DNA of 56,145 bases, taken from the NCBI GenBank assembly GCA_022760355.1, contig JALEGB010000037.1, positions 1 through 56,145 on the forward strand, in the 5' to 3' direction. The position numbers were made by a program, and so were the translations under genes. This document shows, one piece after another, positions 52,144-56,145 of the stretch (positions are counted from its first letter, which is position 1; every line of letters starts with the position of its first letter). The stretch comes from Neomegalonema sp. (GTDB lineage Bacteria > Pseudomonadota > Alphaproteobacteria > Rhodobacterales > Rhodobacteraceae). The notes below the pieces were generated by a model. It made no database searches and had not been told where the DNA came from. It saw only the letters and a program-made list of their open reading frames with translations.

Positions 52144-53289
52144 TCAGCCGCGCTCCTTTAGCAGCGCGCGTGAGACGATCAGGCGCATAATCTCGTTTGT
52201 TCCTTCGAGAATGCGGTGAACCCGCAGATCTCGAACGATTTTTTCGATGCCGTAATCGGCCAGGTAGCCGTAGCCGCCGTGGATCTGCAGCGCCTCGTCG
52301 GCAACCTTAAAAGCGGTGTCGGTCACGAGCCGCTTGGCCATCGCGCAGTATTTCGTGGCGTCCGGCGCCGCCTGATCCAATTTCCAGGCCGCCTGACGCA
52401 GGAAGATGCGCGCCGCCTGAAGATCGGTTTCCATGTCGGCAAGTTTGAACTGGATGCTTTGAAATTGATCGATGGTTTGGCCAAAGGCCTTGCGCTCGCC
52501 CGTATAGGCCAGCGCTTTGTCCAGCGCCGATTGCGCGGCGCCGAGGGAGCAGGCGGCGATGTTCAGCCGGCCGCCATCCAGCCCCTTCATCGCATATTTA
52601 AACCCGCTGCCTTCATCGCCCAGCAGATTGCTCGCCGGCGTCAGGCAATTATCCAGCTGCACTTGGCTTGTGGGCTGCGCGCGCCACCCCATCTTCTTTT
52701 CCTGCGCGCCAAAACTCAGGCCCGGGCTTGGGTTATCGACCAGGAATGCCGAGACGCCGGAGGGCCCGTCCGCGCCGGTGCGGGCCATAATCAGAAACAG
52801 GTCCGAGAAGTCGCCGCCGGAGATAAAGGCTTTGGCCCCGTTCAGTCGCCACCCATCGCTTACCCGTTCCGCGCGGGTGGAAAGGGCTGCGGCGTCGGAG
52901 CCGGATCCCGGTTCGGTCAGGCAGTAGGAGCCGATTTTCTGCATCGAGACCAGCGACGGCACCAGACGGGCGCGGGTTTCGGCGTCTCCGAAACAATCGA
53001 TCATCCAAGCGACCATATTGTGGATCGAGAGGAACGCGGCGACAGATGGGCATCCTTCGGACAGCCCCTCAAAGATCAGCGCCGCATCCAGGCGTGAGAG
53101 GCCGGAGCCGCCATGCTCCTCGCCAACATAGATGCCGGCCATGCCCAGCTGCGCCGTTTCTTCAAGTATTTGCCGCGGAAACAGGCCTTTCTGATCCCAT
53201 TCGACGGCGTTTGGCGCGAGCTTTTCAGCGCCGAAGCTCCGAGCCATGTCAAAAATGGCGCTTTGCTCATCGGTGAGCGCGAAGTCCAT
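52144..53289 (-). CDS. Isobutyryl-CoA dehydrogenase (acyl-CoA dehydrogenase)
   Basis: 381 residues. ACAD fold with YCLTEPGSGSDAAALSTRAE (FAD), GFKYAMKGLDGGRLNIAACS, and the C-terminal catalytic Glu in RDLRVHRILEGTNEIMRLIV. Unlike the liuA product, this one has the standard Glu position. Together with mmsB and the hydratase gene it points to isobutyryl-CoA (valine catabolism) as substrate. It is the promoter-proximal gene of the operon, divergent from the LysR gene. Confidence 0.9.
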   Translation of the reverse strand: MDFALTDEQSAIFDMARSFGAEKLAPNAVEWDQKGLFPRQILEETAQLGMAGIYVGEEHGGSGLSRLDAALIFEGLSEGCPSVAAFLSIHNMVAWMIDCFGDAETRARLVPSLVSMQKIGSYCLTEPGSGSDAAALSTRAERVSDGWRLNGAKAFISGGDFSDLFLIMARTGADGPSGVSAFLVDNPSPGLSFGAQEKKMGWRAQPTSQVQLDNCLTPASNLLGDEGSGFKYAMKGLDGGRLNIAACSLGAAQSALDKALAYTGERKAFGQTIDQFQSIQFKLADMETDLQAARIFLRQAAWKLDQAAPDATKYCAMAKRLVTDTAFKVADEALQIHGGYGYLADYGIEKIVRDLRVHRILEGTNEIMRLIVSRALLKERG

Positions 53290-53411
53290 CGTCCCGTCCT
53301 CCCCAAGATTGATACGCTTGGAATATTTTTACGAACTGTTCCCGAAGCGGATTTGCATTGCAAGAATTGATGTCGCAAGCATTGGATGCGTTTTTGCATC
53401 AGGAGCGGCCG
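53290..53411. promoter_or_regulatory. Divergent promoter region, valine operon / LysR gene
   Basis: A gap of about 120 bases, AT-richer than its surroundings. TTGCATTGCAAG (53353-53364) has an inverted TTGCA-TGCAA core, and related GCAAGC and TTTTTGCAT pieces follow within 40 bases. This is where the adjacent LysR-type protein would be expected to bind. Confidence 0.4.
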
Positions 53412-54311
53412 GTGAACTGGGACGATATTAAACATTTTCTAGCGGTCGCGCGGCGGCGCAAGCTTCGGCGCGCTGGCGCAGATCTGAAGGTCGATCAGGC
53501 GACAGTAGGCCGGCGGATCTCAGCGCTAGAGGCGAGGCTCGGCGCAAAGCTGTTTGAACGCGGCGCCCATGGGTATGAGCTGACTGAGGTTGGCCGCAGG
53601 CTGCTGCCCAGCGCTGAACGCATTGAAGAAGAGATGAAGGCGGTATTCGCCAGCGCCGGGCGGTTGGGCGGCGGCGTTAGCGGCGCGGTTCGTGTTGGGG
53701 CGCCCATTGGCGTTTCAAGCTATCTGCTCGCGCCTCCTGCGACCGCGCTTTGCGCTGAGAACCCGCATCTGGAGCTGCAGATTGTCGCTTTGCCGCGCAC
53801 CTTCAATCTCTCCCGCCGAGAAGCGGATCTGGCGATTGCTGTGTCCAAGCCCGGCCGCGGACGGCTGCAAAGCGAAAAAATTGGCGACTATGATCTGTAT
53901 CTCTATGCGACGGAGGCGTTTCTGCAGAACGCGAAGCCGATTGAAAAGGTGGAGGATCTGCGCCGGGTCGCTGGAATTGGCTATGTCTCCGATCTGATCT
54001 TTGATCCGGAGCTGGATTATGCGCCGCTGATTGACCCTGAAGTGCGTCCGCATCTGACCAGCAGCGATTTGAATGTCCAGCTGCGTTGTACGCTGGCCGG
54101 GGCGGGCGTTTGTGTGCTGCCGGAGTTTATGGCGAATGCGCATCCCGAGCTGCAAAAAGTGATTCCGCACTTGGTGCGCTTGCGGCGCGCCTATTGGCTT
54201 GTGGTCCACGAGGATTTGGTTAACGTCGATCGCATCAAGTTGGTCGCGGAGCGGCTCAAATCGGAAATTCGCGCAGCGCTCGTCGCAGCGCGCTCCGGCA
54301 GTGTTGACTGA
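53412..54311 (+). CDS. LysR-family transcriptional regulator
   Basis: 299 residues from the GTG at 53412 (AGGAGCGG upstream), giving the normal LysR N-terminus VNWDDIKHFLAVARRRKLRR. An in-frame ATG at 53358 would add 18 unusual residues. HTH: RAGADLKVDQATVGRRISAL; the C-terminal sensor domain follows. It is divergent from the isobutyryl-CoA dehydrogenase gene and likely to regulate that operon. Confidence 0.88.
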   Translation: MNWDDIKHFLAVARRRKLRRAGADLKVDQATVGRRISALEARLGAKLFERGAHGYELTEVGRRLLPSAERIEEEMKAVFASAGRLGGGVSGAVRVGAPIGVSSYLLAPPATALCAENPHLELQIVALPRTFNLSRREADLAIAVSKPGRGRLQSEKIGDYDLYLYATEAFLQNAKPIEKVEDLRRVAGIGYVSDLIFDPELDYAPLIDPEVRPHLTSSDLNVQLRCTLAGAGVCVLPEFMANAHPELQKVIPHLVRLRRAYWLVVHEDLVNVDRIKLVAERLKSEIRAALVAARSGSVD

Positions 54312-54552
54312 CTTGACCGAAAGCGAAGGCTGGAAGCTCTGTCCGGAAACTTTCGTGAGAATGCCCTTTCGATTTCTCTTGAAATTATCTGTTTATTAAT
54401 TTGTTCTACCAATGCGCGTATCAGTGCAACTCAGGCGTGCGGATCTAAGTCAAACGAGTCCGCATTGTCTGGTGGCGAACGTCTCGGCGGCGTCTGATAG
54501 TGCGAATGAGTAAAATAGCCGAAAATAATCGGCAGGCGGTCGGGCAAAGCGC
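54312..54552. other. Intergenic stretch
   Basis: About 240 bases, AT-rich near 54375-54410. No gene or clear hairpin was recognised. Confidence 0.4.
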
Positions 54553-54792
54553 ATGATGAAAACAAGCATAAACGATCTTTACGTCGCCTCGGACCTTTTG
54601 CGCGATGAATGTTTCCGTCGCGGCGAGTGTGCAGAGTCGAAAGCGTCGCGTCGCGTGGCGGACTGGCTCCAATTCGTAGCGGAGCAGCGCGAAGAGTATG
54701 AGGCGCGCAAACGCACGGATGAGCCGAGATTCCCATCGCTGAAAAATGCGACGATGGAAATCTGGCGAATGCGCCGAGCCGGCGCGGTGTGA
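54553..54792 (+). CDS. Small hypothetical protein, 79 residues
   Basis: Begins MMKTSINDLYVASDLLRDEC and is charged and helical throughout (WLQFVAEQREEYEARKR). No signal peptide or membrane segment. The ribosome-binding site is poor. I do not recognise a family. Composition supports a real cytosolic protein, but length alone does not prove it. Confidence 0.5.
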   Translation: MMKTSINDLYVASDLLRDECFRRGECAESKASRRVADWLQFVAEQREEYEARKRTDEPRFPSLKNATMEIWRMRRAGAV

Positions 54793-54875
54793 TCAAGCGC
54801 CGGTTAGCGTTACTGGTCTTTAACACGCATATGTTGTAGTGTCGGAGACACTGAACTCGATATGCGGAGGAGTCG

Positions 54876-56054
54876 ATGGCCAGAAACGCGCAGTTGGCGA
54901 CGCCTGTTGAAGGGCGGATGGACGGCGTCGGCGGTTGGCGGCGTGAGATCGAGCTGCTCGGCGGCGCCGAAGAAATGCGGCGGGCTTTCGCCGCGCGTTG
55001 GCCGGCGCTGGCCTCTGGAGCGCTGAAAGAACTCGCGATTGTCGGCGCGGCGGGCGAGGGCGCGCGGTTGGCGGAGCTCGCCGCCGCGCAAGGCGTGAAA
55101 GTCGCCGCGATCGTTGACGACAACCCAGCCAGACATGGCGCTCGGATTGGTGGATGCGAGGTTCAGCCTTTCAACGCCCTCGCCCAGCTCGACCCTGCTG
55201 TGCCCGTCATCGTCGCGTCTCACCGGCCTCTAACGGCGATCGATCGCGCGCATGATCTTGGCGCGGAGTGTGTGGCCCTGTTCCTCGTCTTGCAGGCGCT
55301 GGACCCCGCCGCTTGGCCGCCGCATATGTTCTATGACGGCTGGTTTGAAGATCTCGCTGACAATCTTGACCGCTATGCGGAGCTCGACGCGGCGTTGGCC
55401 GACAACCCGTCACGGGTGACGCTGGATGCGATCCTTGGCTTTCGTCTAACTGGCGATGTTGGCGTGCTTGAGCCTGTGCTCGATCCGGATCTCTACGCCC
55501 CGAAAGGGATGTTTAGGCTGCTCGATGATGAGGTTTATGTCGAAGGCGGCGCCTATGACGGCGATACAATCCGCCTGTTCATCGATCGGGTGAAGGGGCG
55601 CTACGCGCGGATCATTGGCTTCGAGCCAGATCCGAAAACCCATCAGCGATTGAGCGACGCGTTTGCGGAGGAGCCGCGCGTCGAGGCGGTTGCGAGCGGG
55701 TTGGGCGCACGGTCGGAAATTCTGCGGTTTGTGAATGACAGTTCGCGCGGCGCGAAATTGGACCCGAACGGCGATATCGAGGTTCCAATTATGGCGCTCG
55801 ATTCTTATCTTGGCGGCGATCGCGTCAGCTTTATCAAGATGAACATCGAAGGGGCGGAGCTCGACGCGCTGCAGGGGGCTGCGCAGTCGATTGCACGCTG
55901 GAAGCCGACGATGGCGATCTCCGCCTATCACCGGCCGACGGATCTATGGCGCGTTCCGCTGCTCATGCGGGACCTGAATCCGTCCAACGGCCTCTATTTG
56001 CGGCAGCATGTGCTTGGTGTTGTCGAGACGGTCGCCTATTCCGCGCCGTTCTAG
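54876..56054 (+). CDS. FkbM-family methyltransferase with N-terminal nucleotide-binding-like domain
   Basis: 392 residues. Residues 45-125 look like a Rossmann-type unit (KELAIVGAAGEGARLAELAA, VAAIVDDNPARHGARIGG) as found in nucleotide-sugar and CoA-binding-like proteins. Residues about 215-390 are the FkbM methyltransferase (EVYVEGGAYDGDTIRLFIDR, IIGFEPDPKTHQRLSDAFAE, VSFIKMNIEGAELDALQGAA). Such proteins often O-methylate polysaccharide or glycan precursors. The stop codon TAG lies within CTAG, the target next to the IS5-family element at 56055, and is preserved. Confidence 0.88.
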   Translation: MARNAQLATPVEGRMDGVGGWRREIELLGGAEEMRRAFAARWPALASGALKELAIVGAAGEGARLAELAAAQGVKVAAIVDDNPARHGARIGGCEVQPFNALAQLDPAVPVIVASHRPLTAIDRAHDLGAECVALFLVLQALDPAAWPPHMFYDGWFEDLADNLDRYAELDAALADNPSRVTLDAILGFRLTGDVGVLEPVLDPDLYAPKGMFRLLDDEVYVEGGAYDGDTIRLFIDRVKGRYARIIGFEPDPKTHQRLSDAFAEEPRVEAVASGLGARSEILRFVNDSSRGAKLDPNGDIEVPIMALDSYLGGDRVSFIKMNIEGAELDALQGAAQSIARWKPTMAISAYHRPTDLWRVPLLMRDLNPSNGLYLRQHVLGVVETVAYSAPF

Positions 56055-56145
56055 GCTGTAAACTCATAAATGGGATTCACTTTTGCGGTGAATTTTGATT
56101 CAAGCACCCAAAGGAGGAGCTTGAATGTCCAACCGTCGCTATGAA
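56055..56145 (+). mobile_element. IS5-family insertion sequence, left end, cut by the window edge
   Basis: Begins just after CTAG (56051-56054) with GCTGTAAACTCATAAATGGG, related to the repeats at 715, 24922-24993 and 44982-45006. It leads to a ribosome-binding site (AAGGAGGAG) and a transposase start at 56125. Only the first 91 bases are in view. Confidence 0.7.
56125..56145 (+). CDS. IS5-family transposase, first seven codons
   Basis: MSNRRYE after AAGGAGGAG. This is the usual opening of IS5-family transposases of the type that continue as a DDE enzyme (MSxRRYELTDxEW). The remainder lies beyond the window, so integrity is unknown. It differs from the transposase at the left edge. Confidence 0.65.

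Overview
The window is GC-rich bacterial chromosome, most likely from an alphaproteobacterium. The best support is the housekeeping run rlpA, a D,D-carboxypeptidase gene, tmk, holB, tatD and an MBL hydrolase gene, packed with overlapping starts and stops at 17.9-23.6 kb. This is a familiar alphaproteobacterial order, although metG, often found between holB and tatD, is absent. The genus cannot be told from the sequence.

Layout. 1-9.0 kb is accessory DNA: a broken IS5-family element, a truncated mobile-element ATPase gene, two large tail-to-tail paralogues encoding TIR - about seven membrane helices - FGE/C-type-lectin-fold proteins (1646-3991 + and 4298-6781 -), an unknown gene, and an IS1182-type transposase relic. 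9.0-15.2 kb is a catabolic/transport locus: a GntR regulator and a Gfo/Idh/MocA oxidoreductase diverge from a DapA-like aldolase/lyase and a tripartite tricarboxylate transporter (tctC-tctB-tctA). 15.4-17.6 kb is a second mobile patch: a 175-bp MITE with perfect 24-bp ends, an IS3 (IS407-type) element whose orfB is broken by a palindromic insertion, a small gene cut by that IS, and tRNA-Ser(UGA), whose 3' end faces the accessory side. 17.9-23.6 kb is the housekeeping run. 23.7-28.3 kb is an oxyanion locus: a MOT1-like molybdate/sulfate carrier, the tungstate ABC transporter tupBCA and a HTH-plus-binding-domain regulator. 28.4-32.9 kb is a sugar-acid locus (KDG kinase, KDPG/KDPGal aldolase, SMP-30 lactonase, SDR, LysR). 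33.0-43.6 kb is a leucine/isovalerate (liu) locus: TetR regulator, isovaleryl-CoA dehydrogenase, both methylcrotonyl-CoA carboxylase subunits, acyl-CoA synthetase, HMG-CoA lyase and methylglutaconyl-CoA hydratase, with a macro-domain gene wedged between the carboxylase genes. 43.7-50.1 kb holds a GST, a secreted hypothetical, a TPR-methyltransferase and an RND efflux pump with its adaptor. 50.4-54.3 kb is a valine (isobutyryl-CoA) branch with a divergent LysR gene. The window closes with an FkbM methyltransferase gene whose stop codon abuts another IS5-family element.

How the genes work together. The liu locus takes leucine or isovalerate carbon through isovaleryl-CoA, methylcrotonyl-CoA and methylglutaconyl-CoA to acetoacetate plus acetyl-CoA. 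The 50-53 kb genes start valine carbon through isobutyryl-CoA towards 3-hydroxyisobutyrate. The sugar-acid genes can form a lactone, open it, phosphorylate KDG and split the phosphate ester, but no dehydratase gene is in view.

Most interesting candidate. The two TIR-7TM-FGE genes look like membrane receptors with an intracellular TIR domain. The last 120 bp of the first gene resemble the variable region of a diversity-generating retroelement target: its putative variable codons are almost all explainable as mutated AAC, the 3' border is identical to that of the paralogue, and an inverted repeat follows. No reverse transcriptase or template repeat is in the window, so this is a hypothesis about a remote target and not a demonstrated system.
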